DNA of 64,000 nucleotides from an uncultured Clostridia bacterium. GTDB lineage: Bacteria; Bacillota; Clostridia; Christensenellales; Borkfalkiaceae. Where the stretch lies: contig CAKQKQ010000002.1 of assembly GCA_934249265.1 (NCBI GenBank), positions 1 to 64,000 on the forward strand, in the 5' to 3' direction. The notes under the pieces were generated by a model, which ran no database searches, was not told where the DNA came from, and saw only the letters and a list, made by a program, of their open reading frames with translations. Below, piece by piece: positions 10,611 to 19,395 of this stretch. Made by a program: the position numbers and the translations under genes. Position 1 is the stretch's first letter. Each line of letters starts with the position of its first letter.

Positions 10611-10643
10611 TTTTACTGCATACGTATTGAGTAAAAATGGCAT
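10611..10643 (+). repeat. Dispersed ATACGTAT palindrome, copy 1
   Basis: TTTTACTGCATACGTATTG is followed by AGTAAAAATGGCAT, 18 bases after the surface protein stop. It is one of at least 14 copies in the window (core TTTAC-N3-ATACGTAT-N3-GTAAA, then AATGGCAA). Confidence 0.8.
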
Positions 10644-10704
10644 AAATTGAAGTTTTTAAAGATAAAATCATTGCAATTTTTTGTTTAGAGCAAAGGAGAA
10701 AAGT

Positions 10705-11469
10705 ATGGAAAAGGCAAAAATATTCGATATTCAGCGGTACTGCGTCGACGACGGCGCGGGCATAAGAACGACTGTGTTTTTCAAAAATTGTCCTTTGCGT
10801 TGCAAGTGGTGTCATAATCCCGAAGGCGTGACGGGAAACGACCGTTACGCCGACGGCAAACCCATAAGTAAAGAAATGTCGATCGGCGAAATTTTCGATG
10901 AAATAATCAAGGATAAAGATTATTATTTATCGACGGGCGGCGGCGTTACGCTTTCGGGCGGAGAGGTCGCTTTATGGGCGGATTTCGCCTCGAAACTACT
11001 GCTTAAAAGCAAAAACGCAGGCATAAATTCCGTTGTGGAAACGAGCGGTTATTGCGCTAAAAACGACTTTGCTACGCTTATAGAGTACGCCGACACGGTG
11101 TATTTCGATATTAAACTTTTAGACGAAAACGAGTTTAAAAAGTATACGGGCGGGCGGCTCGAAGTGGTGCTAAATAATCTCGATTATTTGTGTGCTACGG
11201 ACAAAAATATAGTTTTGCGCTGTCCCGTAATCGGCGGCGTAAACGACAACGAAGGGCATTTTAGTTCGTTAATTAATTTGATAAACGAGCATAAAAACAT
11301 TGCTGAAGTTCATTTATTGCCGTATCACGATTTAATGAAAAACAAGTATAAAAAGTGCGGGCTTAATTACGACGAAAAGTTTTACGTTCCGACAAAAGAA
11401 GTAATGAAAAAGGCGCAACAAACAATAAGCAAAGAGACTAACGTAAAGGTAAGGTATACCGATGAATAA
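10705..11469 (+). CDS. Glycyl-radical enzyme activase (PflA-like radical SAM)
   Basis: A 254-residue radical SAM protein. The start is Met at 10705, preceded by AAAGGAGAAAAGT. The N-terminus 'IFDIQRYCVDDGAGIRTTVFFKNCPLRCKWCHNPE' region (residues 5-40) carries the CxxxCxxC cluster motif and the 'DGxGIRT' signature of glycyl-radical activases; 'LSGGE' at about residue 90 is the SAM-binding glycine motif. It lacks the two extra ferredoxin-type clusters common in many activases, so it is of the short PflA type. It would cleave S-adenosylmethionine to abstract a hydrogen from the Gly loop of its partner. Its 3' end overlaps the next gene by 8 bases, so translation is coupled and the encoded glycyl-radical enzyme is surely its substrate. 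Confidence 0.9.
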   Translation: MEKAKIFDIQRYCVDDGAGIRTTVFFKNCPLRCKWCHNPEGVTGNDRYADGKPISKEMSIGEIFDEIIKDKDYYLSTGGGVTLSGGEVALWADFASKLLLKSKNAGINSVVETSGYCAKNDFATLIEYADTVYFDIKLLDENEFKKYTGGRLEVVLNNLDYLCATDKNIVLRCPVIGGVNDNEGHFSSLINLINEHKNIAEVHLLPYHDLMKNKYKKCGLNYDEKFYVPTKEVMKKAQQTISKETNVKVRYTDE

Positions 11470-13492
11470 TCAAATTTTTGACAAACTTATAAAGGCGGGC
11501 GATTTTTTTACCGCGGGATTTTTTAAAGAGGAAAAAGCGGATATTTCGCAAAGGTTTTTCAACGCAATTATTTGCGCTTTGAAAAACAAGCCGCTCCCAA
11601 AGTATCTCGATACTTATCTGTACCCGATAAACACCAAATCTTTGCTTACCGATTTTGACGGAATAATGTTTTTCGATTATGCTTATCCGTTTACTTTAAA
11701 CGAGGAAAATTTGCAAAAATCGTGCCTTGATGAGGACGAAAAGAAGTATATTAAAGACTTTGCCTCGACCGTTTATCGCGGCGGCGAATGTATCGAAAGG
11801 CGGTTTGCTTTGTCGGGTAGGGGATTTACTCATTTCATACCCGATTGCGAGTTTTTTTTGCAGCGCGGACTTGACGAATTTGTCTTTTACGTGCGTTCTT
11901 TCGACGACGGCAGCGACTTTATGCGCGGAGAAATTTGCATTGCGGAGTGCGTGTATGATTACGTTAAAAGGATAATAATTTATTTAAAAAGTCTCGATAA
12001 AACGCAAAAAACAACGAACCTTATAAAGGCTTACGAACAGTTTTTACATGGCGCGGCAGAAGATATTTTCGGCGCAATAGTGCGCATTAATTTTATATTC
12101 ACGCTCGACGGTTGCGATAACTTGGGTAAACTCGACACATACTTAAAAAACTTTAAAATTGACGACTTTACGCAAGACGTATTGCGTGAATTGTTCATAA
12201 GTATGGAAAAAACTGTCTCGTGGAACGTGCTTTTAAACGAAAATAAAGAGATAACGAAAGTCATTTTAAAGGCGGCTCGCGGGCAGACAAAACCAAATCT
12301 TTCGCTTGCGGTTGACGAAAAAACTGACGACGAAATTTTTACCGAGGCGTTTAAAAGCATTGCGGTTTCGTCAAACCCCGCAATTTACTCAAAACGCGCT
12401 TATGTAGACGGGCTTGTAAAAATCGGCGTGCCGAAAACCGATGCGGAAAAATTTGCTTTCGGCGGTTGCAGCGAAACGATGATAGCGGGGCAAACGAATT
12501 GTGGTTCGGTAGACGCTGGCATAAATTGCGTGCAAACGCTTAACGACGAGTTGCATATAAATTCAAATTATACTACATACGAAAATCTTTTGTCGGCTTA
12601 TAAAACTCGAGTGAAAAATTACGTCGATTTGATTTGTAATGAGGTCAACGAAAACTCTCAAAAACGCGCTAAAAACATTCCGCAACCTATAAGGAGTTTG
12701 ATTTGTCGCGGCTGTATCGAGACTCAAAAAGACTTCAACGACGGCGGCGCGAAATATAATTTCAGCATCATCAATATTTGTTCGTTTGCAAATGCGGTCG
12801 ATTCGCTGTACGCTATAAAAACGCTTGTTTACGACGAAAAAAAGTATGCTTTAAGCCAAATTGTGGACGCGATTAGCAAAAATTACGACGGTTACGGCGA
12901 CTTGCTAAAAGATATCAACAGTTTAAAGTTTTTCGGTAACGACAACGACGAAATCGATAAAATAGCAAAAGACTTGTTTGCGTTTGTTTGCGAGTGCATA
13001 ACGAGCCACACCTTAAATAGGGGCGAAAACGGGAAATTTTTGCCCGCTTGCATAATGTTCGATACGGTTAGCATTACGGGTAAAATCACCGACTGTTCTC
13101 CCGACGGCAGAAAGCGCGGTTGCGCCATTTCGGATAGCGGCGGCGCAATGACGGGCAGAGACGTCGTAAGTCCCACTGCGCTTTTAAATTCTGTCGCCAA
13201 AATCAACCCGAGTCTCGCTATGGGCACGTGGATAGTAAATATGCGACTTTCAAGCGCACTTATAAATGGCGAAAACGGGCGCAATGCTTTAAAAGGGCTT
13301 ATTTTGACCTATTTTAAAAACGGCGGTAATCAAATTCAAATTACCGCGACCGACAGACAAACGCTTATTCGCGCGCTCGACGACGAGCAACTCGCTTATT
13401 CTATAATAGTTAGGGTGGGTGGATTTTCGGCGAGATTTTCTACTTTGTCGAGAGAAATCAAACAAAACATTATCGACAGAAGCGTGTATTAA
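11462..13492 (+). CDS. Divergent short glycyl-radical enzyme
   Basis: A 676-residue glycyl-radical enzyme, shorter than the usual 750-850. The C-terminal 'IVRVGGFSARF' (residues 649-659) is the glycyl-radical loop, with Gly654 the expected radical site. 'FGGCSETM' places Cys336 as the thiyl residue and Glu338 two positions on. This Cys-x-Glu pattern resembles the 'GCVE' of the dehydratase/lyase subfamilies, not the Cys-Cys pair of pyruvate formate-lyase. The N-terminal half is poorly conserved. The activase gene comes first, the reverse of the pfl order, and overlaps this one. No microcompartment shell or downstream dehydrogenase gene lies nearby, so the substrate cannot be named; a C-O, C-N or C-C eliminase is the best guess. 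Confidence 0.8.
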   Translation: MNNQIFDKLIKAGDFFTAGFFKEEKADISQRFFNAIICALKNKPLPKYLDTYLYPINTKSLLTDFDGIMFFDYAYPFTLNEENLQKSCLDEDEKKYIKDFASTVYRGGECIERRFALSGRGFTHFIPDCEFFLQRGLDEFVFYVRSFDDGSDFMRGEICIAECVYDYVKRIIIYLKSLDKTQKTTNLIKAYEQFLHGAAEDIFGAIVRINFIFTLDGCDNLGKLDTYLKNFKIDDFTQDVLRELFISMEKTVSWNVLLNENKEITKVILKAARGQTKPNLSLAVDEKTDDEIFTEAFKSIAVSSNPAIYSKRAYVDGLVKIGVPKTDAEKFAFGGCSETMIAGQTNCGSVDAGINCVQTLNDELHINSNYTTYENLLSAYKTRVKNYVDLICNEVNENSQKRAKNIPQPIRSLICRGCIETQKDFNDGGAKYNFSIINICSFANAVDSLYAIKTLVYDEKKYALSQIVDAISKNYDGYGDLLKDINSLKFFGNDNDEIDKIAKDLFAFVCECITSHTLNRGENGKFLPACIMFDTVSITGKITDCSPDGRKRGCAISDSGGAMTGRDVVSPTALLNSVAKINPSLAMGTWIVNMRLSSALINGENGRNALKGLILTYFKNGGNQIQITATDRQTLIRALDDEQLAYSIIVRVGGFSARFSTLSREIKQNIIDRSVY

Positions 13493-13583
13493 AACGGCTT
13501 AACATAACATAGCGGCGTTTTTAATCTTTTTAATGCTCACGCTAAACGTTTTTAATACTTGCACTAAATAATCATAAAGACAT

Positions 13584-13643
13584 AAATACCTTTTGTTGAT
13601 ATGGCGGTTTATATAAAGTTTTCGCCGAAAACAAAAGGTATTT
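13584..13643 (+). terminator. Long hairpin, probable terminator of the glycyl-radical operon
   Basis: A 14-bp perfect stem (AAATACCTTTTGTT at 13584-13597, AACAAAAGGTATTT at 13630-13643) encloses a second small stem (GGCG 13603-13606, CGCC 13623-13626). It is followed by ATTTTATTT. The double-stem shape is unusual for a simple terminator. Confidence 0.6.
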
Positions 13644-13672
13644 ATTTTATTTAAAAGTATGCTTTGTAATTG

Positions 13673-13701
13673 TTGATTTATATTTTTTTTAATGTTATAA
13701 T
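13673..13701 (+). promoter_or_regulatory. Extended -10 promoter for the 13809 gene
   Basis: TTGATT (13673-13678), a 17-base spacer and TATAAT (13696-13701), with TGT immediately before the -10. Predicted start at about 13708, giving a leader of about 100 bases that contains a dispersed repeat copy. Confidence 0.75.
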
Positions 13702-13753
13702 TAATACAACGCTTGAAAAAATTGTAGAGGGCGGCAAACGGTAAAATGTCGCG

Positions 13754-13790
13754 TTTACGTAATACGTATTATGTAAAAACGGCAATTTTA
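13754..13790 (+). repeat. Dispersed ATACGTAT palindrome, copy 2, in a 5' leader
   Basis: TTTACGTAATACGTATTATG is followed by TAAAAACGGCAATTTTA. The core is a near-perfect 24-base palindrome with one mismatched pair. This copy lies inside the predicted leader and ends just before the AAAGGAGG ribosome binding site of the next gene, so it could affect that gene's translation. Confidence 0.85.
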
Positions 13791-13808
13791 CGCAAAAAGG
13801 AGGTTTTT

Positions 13809-15248
13809 ATGCAAGAGAATAAGTTTAATTCGGTATGCGCGCTTTATAAAAGTATTACGGATATGACGGACTCCTTAAAGGACCTCAAACGCCGTCAAGA
13901 AGAAATAAATTCGGCAATGTACAAATTGCGCAGGCAAACAAACCGCAACAATAAAGACGAAAGCGATTTATACATATATCAATATAACCGCCAACTCGAC
14001 GATATCGAAGCGAAGATAAAAACGCTTAACAACGATATTAAAAGTCAAAAGGAAATTTGCCGAGTCGCGATTATTTCGTTAATAGACGAAACGGCGATAA
14101 ACGAAAACGATTTGTACAATAAAAATATGCCCGTTTTACTTAGAATGTTGTCGTCGTTTTTCCGCACCGACAGCGTTGAGTTGATTAGACCAAAAACGGG
14201 CGATAAATACACCGACGAAAAAATTAATTCCATTATTTCCACCGAAGACAGAAAACTCGACAACAAAATTGCGAAAGTAATTCGTTGCGGGTATAGTGAC
14301 GGCGAGGGTAACGTGCTAATCGAGCCGATAGTTTGCGTTTATCAATACGACAAAGACACGATCGGCGAAAAGCAAAAAGAAGTCGATATAAAAGCACTTA
14401 AAAGAATAAAAGACAAGGCGAAAGAACGCCCGTCGAGAGATTATTTCGTAAAACTTAAAGACACTTCGTCAATTATGATTTGCGTATTTATGTCTTTGTT
14501 TTTCGCAGTGCTGTTTTACGTTTTCAACAAAATAGACATTGTAAATTACGTGAGTCGAAATTCGGTTTTCGCACCATGGCAAGTCGTGGCGTTTTTCTAT
14601 GCGTGCGCAACCGTCGCGCTGCTTATAATGTGGTACAACGTGTTTAAAAAGGACGTGCCAAACGCCGTCGATTATATGTATTTTATCGCTTTAACTTCTT
14701 GCGTTTCAATAATAATTTGCGGCATTGTGTATACTTCGGTTTTGCAAATTGTTTCCGCAAGCATATACGCCGTCATCGTTGCGATTATTCTTTTGATGAG
14801 AATAAAATTAAATTCTTATTCGTTTGAAGAAATTTTTATCGCCGAAGGAAAAGCGGGAAGATATTTGCTTGATTTATGCAAAAAATATCCGCTTTACTTG
14901 ACGTGCATTTTCGTCGCGTTGAGCGAAATAGTGGGCTACACCGTGATAAAGACAGATTTCTTTACAAAGTACAACGATAGCGCACTGTTTATCGTCGAAG
15001 CGGTGTTTATCGGGTTAGTGTTCGTAAGCATTTTCGTTTCGGCTCTCGGTAAAATATCCGATAGTGAAATTTGTTCGAGAGATTACGTTTTCGTCGTGCT
15101 TGCTTTGGATGCGCTGGCTTTGTTTATTACGGGCAGATTTATAAAGGCGAACATTGGCGTGTATATCGTGTCTGCAATTGTACTTCTACTCAGCATTGTT
15201 TATATTGTTTTAAGAATTATTTACAGGGAAATAAAAAATGAAAAATAA
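13809..15248 (+). CDS. Unknown membrane protein with N-terminal coiled coil
   Basis: 479 residues from Met at 13809, chosen because AAAGGAGG lies 7 bases upstream; an upstream Met at 13746 has no such site. Residues 15-85 are highly charged and heptad-like ('DSLKDLKRRQEEINSAMYKLRRQ'-type, then 'DDIEAKIKTLNNDIKSQKE'), predicting a coiled coil. Residues 85-210 are soluble and charged. From about 218 onward there are about eight hydrophobic segments. I do not recognise the family. It overlaps the following HAD phosphatase by 11 bases, so the two are probably translated together. Shape alone would suit a membrane sensor or envelope factor. Confidence 0.6.
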   Translation: MQENKFNSVCALYKSITDMTDSLKDLKRRQEEINSAMYKLRRQTNRNNKDESDLYIYQYNRQLDDIEAKIKTLNNDIKSQKEICRVAIISLIDETAINENDLYNKNMPVLLRMLSSFFRTDSVELIRPKTGDKYTDEKINSIISTEDRKLDNKIAKVIRCGYSDGEGNVLIEPIVCVYQYDKDTIGEKQKEVDIKALKRIKDKAKERPSRDYFVKLKDTSSIMICVFMSLFFAVLFYVFNKIDIVNYVSRNSVFAPWQVVAFFYACATVALLIMWYNVFKKDVPNAVDYMYFIALTSCVSIIICGIVYTSVLQIVSASIYAVIVAIILLMRIKLNSYSFEEIFIAEGKAGRYLLDLCKKYPLYLTCIFVALSEIVGYTVIKTDFFTKYNDSALFIVEAVFIGLVFVSIFVSALGKISDSEICSRDYVFVVLALDALALFITGRFIKANIGVYIVSAIVLLLSIVYIVLRIIYREIKNEK

Positions 15249-16050
15249 AATACTAATCACCGATTACGACGGCACGCTTGCACTGCCCGATGGGACAGTT
15301 TCACAGCATACGTGTGCCGCAATTAAGGAATTTGTCGCACGCGGCGGCACGTTTATCATATGCACGGGAAGAATGAAAACGAGCATACTTCCCATTGCGA
15401 GAAGTATTACAGACAGCGGCTACGTCATTTCGTTTAACGGCGCGGAAATTAGCAAAATCGACACCGGCGAAGACGTGGTTTATACGCCTATTGACAATAA
15501 AACCACGCTTAAGGCTTTGAGACTAATTCTCGACACGGGCGCGTACGTTCAGTCTTATTACGACGGTAAAATCATCATCGACAAAAGAGGCGAATTTACT
15601 TCTTTTTACGAGGACATCGGCGGGGTAAAAGCGACCGAAATACACGAAGATTTATACGAACATTACAAAAAAACTGGGCGCGACACCGCCAAATTTTTGG
15701 TTTTCGATAGACCCGAAAAGGTTGATTATACCTTTGAAAAAATTTATCCGCTACTTAAAGACGAACTTAAAGTCGTCAGAAGCAACCCTTATCATATAGA
15801 AATTACCGAAAAAACGGTATGCAAGGGCGATGCCGTAAAAAAACTACTTAAATTTATGGGAAAACAGTTGGACGAAAACGTGATTACGGTTGGCGACAGC
15901 GGAAACGATATATCTATGCTCGAGGGATTTCCTTCGTCGTTTGCCGTTGCAAACGCGCTTGACGAAGCGAAAAATAAGGCAAAAACAGTGTTGCCCGTAT
16001 CTAATCAAGAGGGTGCAATTGAATACATAATAGAGCATTATTGCAAATAG
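15238..16050 (+). CDS. Cof-type HAD-IIB phosphatase
   Basis: 270 residues. Motif I is 'ITDYDGTLA' (Asp residues 8 and 10), motif II lies in 'IICTGRM', the motif III lysine is in 'ETVCKGDAVKKLL', and motif IV is 'VGDSGNDISML'. These with the length place it in the Cof/YbjI class of HAD sugar-phosphate or FMN phosphatases. The alpha/beta cap between motifs II and III is present. Its start overlaps the end of the membrane protein gene upstream, and a strong terminator follows, so the two form an operon. The substrate is unknown. Confidence 0.85.
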   Translation: MKNKILITDYDGTLALPDGTVSQHTCAAIKEFVARGGTFIICTGRMKTSILPIARSITDSGYVISFNGAEISKIDTGEDVVYTPIDNKTTLKALRLILDTGAYVQSYYDGKIIIDKRGEFTSFYEDIGGVKATEIHEDLYEHYKKTGRDTAKFLVFDRPEKVDYTFEKIYPLLKDELKVVRSNPYHIEITEKTVCKGDAVKKLLKFMGKQLDENVITVGDSGNDISMLEGFPSSFAVANALDEAKNKAKTVLPVSNQEGAIEYIIEHYCK

Positions 16051-16059
16051 AATTGCACG

Positions 16060-16095
16060 TTTTACAAAACACGTATTGCGTAAAAATGACAATTT
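16060..16095 (+). repeat. Dispersed ATACGTAT palindrome, copy 3
   Basis: TTTTACAAAACACGTATTGC then GTAAAAATGACAATTT, 10 bases after the HAD stop and directly abutting the terminator hairpin at 16096. Confidence 0.8.
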
Positions 16096-16128
16096 AAGCC
16101 GTGCCTTTAGTTTAAGGCGCGGCTTTTT
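16096..16128 (+). terminator. Rho-independent terminator of the 13809-16050 operon
   Basis: AAGCCG-T-GCCTT pairs with AAGGC-G-CGGCTT (one internal mismatch), followed by TTT. It directly joins repeat copy 3. Confidence 0.85.
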
Positions 16129-16314
16129 ACATGCAAAAATAAAATTTGTTAAGTTAAAAGATAAGAAATTGATTTGTAAAAACTCAACAACGCTTTGCCA
16201 TTATTTATAAGGAATTTAAACTATTTTCAAATGTAATTTAAAATAAAAGACAAAAGGTCGTAGAGCGTTTTATCTGCGGAATAAAACTCGGTGTTTTTAC
16301 TCATACTTTTACAT

Positions 16315-17424
16315 ATGAAACACTTAAGAAAAATCGCAACTATATTGTCGATAACGTTCGTTGCTTTTATGTTCAGCGCGTTTAAAATAAATCCTACCGA
16401 TTTTACGTTGACTATAAAAGCGGGGGATAAAGAATATTTTTATTCTTATCCGCAGATAGACGTTTTTAAAGGGGAGTTGTATTTAAAGGGACTTGACGGC
16501 GTTGTTGACGAGATTTATTACGACAGTTTAATTCGTCCGTTCGATGCCGAAATCAATTTAAAAAGTAGCGGCAGAGGGCAGTTTGAATATAAACAAGAAA
16601 AGTCTGGGCTTGGGATAAACAAAGAAAAGACAAAAGCGGAAATTTTGCATGCATTAAAGACAAAATCGCCGTCTTTACGCATACCGTATGAAGTAATATC
16701 GCCAAAAACCACCGTTTCGGAGTTGAAAAGTTATACGTTTTTACGCGGAAGTTTTTACACTAATTACGCCTCTTCGAGCGCGGAAAGAAAGGCGAATATT
16801 TCTCTTGCGACGCAGTTTTTGACTTGCGTTAAAATAGAAAACGGCGAAGAGTTTTCGTTTAACGAAACCGTGGGGGCAAGAAGCGAAGAAAGAGGTTTTA
16901 AAAAAGCAAAAATCATTATGGACGGAAAGTACGTTGACGGTGTTGGCGGCGGGGTTTGCCAAGTATCGACCACGCTTTATAATGCGCTTTTACTGTCGGG
17001 CATTTTTCCGACGGAGTGGCATAGACACACCTTAAAAGTCGGCTACGTAGAGGCGGGTTTTGACGCTATGGTCAATGAAAATGCGAGCGATTTAAAATTT
17101 AAAAACGACACGGGCGGTTTGATTTTCATCGAGGCAGTGGCTTATAAAAATCGTTTAATCGTCAATATCTACGGCAAAAAGAACGAATATAAATACGAGA
17201 GAGTATCTGTTGTTGACGAAGTAATCGAGCCGGACGATTATGAAATAGTTTTTAACAAAGACCTTTTGTACGGTGAAGAAAACGTCATTCAAAATGCGAA
17301 AAACGGATTAAAAAGCAGCAGTTATTTAAAAATTTATAAAGACGGGAAACTTATCGAAACCAAAAAATTGCGCACCGATATATACAAGCCTATTCGCGGC
17401 ATAAAAGAAGTGGGGCTTGCCTAA
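16315..17424 (+). CDS. VanW family protein
   Basis: 369 residues from Met at 16315; a GTG eight codons upstream is possible, and no good ribosome binding site precedes either. Residues 1-25 form a signal peptide or single membrane anchor. The VanW domain spans about 130-300 with its hallmark motifs: 'FSFNETVGARSEERGFKKA' region, 'GVGGGVCQVSTTLYNA' and 'EWHRHTLKVGY'. VanW proteins are named from vancomycin-resistance clusters but are widespread in Clostridia without resistance genes, and their biochemical role is unclear. Nothing here suggests a van cluster. The gene sits alone between two terminators or promoters, so it is probably a cell-envelope housekeeping factor. Confidence 0.85.
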   Translation: MKHLRKIATILSITFVAFMFSAFKINPTDFTLTIKAGDKEYFYSYPQIDVFKGELYLKGLDGVVDEIYYDSLIRPFDAEINLKSSGRGQFEYKQEKSGLGINKEKTKAEILHALKTKSPSLRIPYEVISPKTTVSELKSYTFLRGSFYTNYASSSAERKANISLATQFLTCVKIENGEEFSFNETVGARSEERGFKKAKIIMDGKYVDGVGGGVCQVSTTLYNALLLSGIFPTEWHRHTLKVGYVEAGFDAMVNENASDLKFKNDTGGLIFIEAVAYKNRLIVNIYGKKNEYKYERVSVVDEVIEPDDYEIVFNKDLLYGEENVIQNAKNGLKSSSYLKIYKDGKLIETKKLRTDIYKPIRGIKEVGLA

Positions 17425-17625
17425 AAACCCGCCGCAGCAAAAATTAAATTACGGATTAATTTTGATAAACAATATTTTAAATCAATTCAAACTGCTTTTT
17501 AAGATTTTATGTAAATTATTTCGAGTTTTCGTTTGGTTTTGGCGTATAGCAATCGTTAATTATTTCTTCATTTTGCAATTAAAACGTTGTGTCGGCTTAA
17601 AGACTTTAAAAAGCGCCTGTTGTGC

Positions 17626-17654
17626 TTGCGTTTTATTTTAAAAGCGTATATAAT
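17626..17654 (+). promoter_or_regulatory. Promoter for the alpha/beta hydrolase gene
   Basis: TTGCGT (17626-17631), 17 bases, TATAAT (17649-17654). A small hairpin GCCGA-CAAA-TCGGC (17688-17701) lies between the predicted start and the ribosome binding site AAAGGGG. Confidence 0.65.
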
Positions 17655-17721
17655 AACGTATATATAAAATACAACAAATAAAAAAATGCCGACAAATCGG
17701 CGATTTTAAAGGGGTAACGAT

Positions 17722-18327
17722 ATGAAAAAGTTAGTAATTTACGTGCACGGCAAAGGCGGCAACGATAGAGAAAGCGAACATTATATAAATATATTTAAAG
17801 ACTGCGACGTGGTAGGTTTCGATTATAAATCGAATACGCCTTGGGACGCAAAAGTCGAATTTTCGGATTATTACGACAAAATTTCGGTTGGCTTTGACGA
17901 GGTTTATTTAATTGCAAACAGCATAGGCGCATATTTTTCATTGCACGCGCTAAATAAAAAGAATATAAAGAAAGCGTTTTTTATTTCGCCTATCGTCGAT
18001 ATGGAAAAACTCATTTTAAATATGATGACTTGGGCAAGCGTGACCGAAGAGCAGTTGAAAATTCAAAAGGAAATACCGACTGATTTTGGCGAAACGCTTT
18101 CGTGGGAATACCTAAATTGGGTGAGACAAAACCCCGTAAATTGGAGCATTGAAACACATATTCTATACGGCAGTGAAGATAATTTGCAACCCATAGAAAG
18201 CATAAAAAACTTTGCAGAAAAATTTAATGCGACTTTGACTGTGTTAAGTGGCGGCGAGCATTGGTTTCACACCGAAAAGCAAATGGAATTTTTAGATAAT
18301 TGGCTTAACGGCATTATTGGAAGATAA
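17722..18327 (+). CDS. Small alpha/beta hydrolase
   Basis: 201 residues, preceded by AAAGGGGTAACGAT. The N-terminal strand and oxyanion region are 'LVIYVHGKGGN'; the nucleophile elbow is 'IANSIGAY' (Ser about 75), the acid is likely in 'LYGSEDNLQP', and 'SGGEHWFH' supplies the catalytic His. There is no signal peptide, so it is cytosolic. The Ser elbow (N-S-I-G rather than G-x-S-x-G) is typical of small serine hydrolases of the RBBP9/YdeN kind. The substrate is unknown and no neighbour helps. Confidence 0.8.
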   Translation: MKKLVIYVHGKGGNDRESEHYINIFKDCDVVGFDYKSNTPWDAKVEFSDYYDKISVGFDEVYLIANSIGAYFSLHALNKKNIKKAFFISPIVDMEKLILNMMTWASVTEEQLKIQKEIPTDFGETLSWEYLNWVRQNPVNWSIETHILYGSEDNLQPIESIKNFAEKFNATLTVLSGGEHWFHTEKQMEFLDNWLNGIIGR

Positions 18328-18343
18328 CTCGTTGGCTGTCGCG

Positions 18344-18380
18344 TTTACGCAATACGTTTTGCGTAAAAACGGCAATTTTT
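18344..18380 (+). repeat. Dispersed ATACGTAT palindrome, copy 4
   Basis: TTTACGCAATACGTTTTGCG then TAAAAACGGCAATTTTT, 17 bases after the hydrolase stop. The core differs by one base (ATACGTTT). Confidence 0.8.
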
Positions 18381-18412
18381 AGATATTTTAAACAAAAAAA
18401 CGATATAAAAAG

Positions 18413-18444
18413 GTAAAAGGTTATGCGAAAGCATAACCTTTTAC
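18413..18444. terminator. GAAA-capped hairpin between convergent genes
   Basis: A perfect 14-bp stem (GTAAAAGGTTATGC and its complement) with a GAAA tetraloop lies between the hydrolase (+) and the membrane protein (-). It probably terminates both. Confidence 0.75.
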
Positions 18445-18503
18445 ATAAATAAAAATTTAAAGGAGAAGCAAGAAGTGATCTTGCCGGGGTATTCTGAATT
18501 ATT

Positions 18504-19220
18504 TTAGCGTTTTAAGTGTTTCAATTGCAACACGATTCGCCAATAAGAAGGGTATTTGTTGTACATCATTCCGTGGCAAAGCATAATCAACGAGTCAAAC
18601 AGTATCGTCGTCGTGAGGACGATTGCCAATATTTTAAGCACTTTCGGCGATATCTCGCTTAAACCGTCTATCATTTTATCGAAAAACAAATGCATAAAAA
18701 CGGTGAAAGCCGAAGTATATGCAAAATCTGTCGGTATGCTTGTATAACGGGTGATGTGGAGGGGAATATTAGAAAAATTCCAACCTTTTATTCCCATAGT
18801 TTTTTCGACCGTAAGTCCAACGGTAATTTCGCCCAAACCTATGCAGAGAAAAACGATTAAAAAATATAACGTCGTTTGTAAAAATGCGGCTGTTTTTTCG
18901 CTTTTCGCCGTAATAGTGATTTTTTTTGTAAAAATTCGCATGTTTTTAGGCGTACCGAACAATAAAAATATTGCGAAATAGGCGATGCCGTACTCGGCAA
19001 TAAAGGGGAAAATTCTGTGTCTGTCGTCGATTACGCCGATACAAAAAAGTCTGAAAACGTTTTCGATGACGAAGCCCGCAAAAGCGACTATACACGCCGA
19101 CAATATCAAAGCGTAAACGTTTACGCCGAAGACTTTTTTTGCCGTCACGTTTTCTTCGTCAACCGCGTTTTGTTTGTTGATTGCCGTGTCGATATTCAAT
19201 GATTTTGTTTCCTTGTCCAT
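18504..19220 (-). CDS. Putative ABC-transporter-type membrane protein (CmpB family)
   Basis: 238 residues with six or so hydrophobic segments (about 32-52, 70-95, 110-135, 165-185, 195-225). The pattern 'VIENVFRLFCIGVIDDRHRIFPFIAEYGIAYF', followed later by 'G-x-GE-x-x-x-G' and 'GWNFSNIPLHI', resembles the ABC_trans_CmpB/TMEM229 family, annotated as a putative ABC transporter permease although no ATPase gene is nearby. The first 28 residues are charged and presumably cytoplasmic. No clear ribosome binding site precedes the ATG. Function is unknown. Confidence 0.65.
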   Translation of the reverse strand: MDKETKSLNIDTAINKQNAVDEENVTAKKVFGVNVYALILSACIVAFAGFVIENVFRLFCIGVIDDRHRIFPFIAEYGIAYFAIFLLFGTPKNMRIFTKKITITAKSEKTAAFLQTTLYFLIVFLCIGLGEITVGLTVEKTMGIKGWNFSNIPLHITRYTSIPTDFAYTSAFTVFMHLFFDKMIDGLSEISPKVLKILAIVLTTTILFDSLIMLCHGMMYNKYPSYWRIVLQLKHLKR

Positions 19221-19342
19221 AAAGTATATTTAAGTATTTGCGCTTAATATATTTTTATGTGCGTTCCCTTTTTTATTGTTACAATAATGATACAATACTT
19301 TTATGATAGATTTATGTTGGTTTGATATATTTTATAAAAAAA

Positions 19343-19374
19343 GCGCGGACATAATTTGCACAAATTACGCCCGC
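19343..19374 (-). terminator. Terminator of ychF
   Basis: An imperfect GC-rich stem with perfect inner TAATTTG/CAAATTA pairing. Read on the minus strand it is followed by seven T residues. Confidence 0.7.
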
Positions 19375-19395
19375 CTCAAATTTTAGTTTTAGTTT

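Noticed and set aside
16291..16314. GTG start for the VanW gene, eight codons upstream
   Set aside because: No ribosome binding site for it and the ATG at 16315 begins a normal signal sequence.
16315..17424. Vancomycin resistance locus
   Set aside because: VanW-like proteins are common in Clostridia without resistance; no vanA/B/H/X/S/R-type gene is near.
17417..17641. 74-residue hydrophobic frame after the VanW gene
   Set aside because: TTG start inside the VanW stop region, no ribosome binding site, biased K/F/L composition as expected from AT-rich DNA, and it overlaps the hydrolase promoter.
18460..18507. Ten-codon GTG frame with AAAGGAG in front, after the hydrolase terminator
   Set aside because: It is very short and part of it forms a GCAAGA/TCTTGC hairpin; I cannot support translation.
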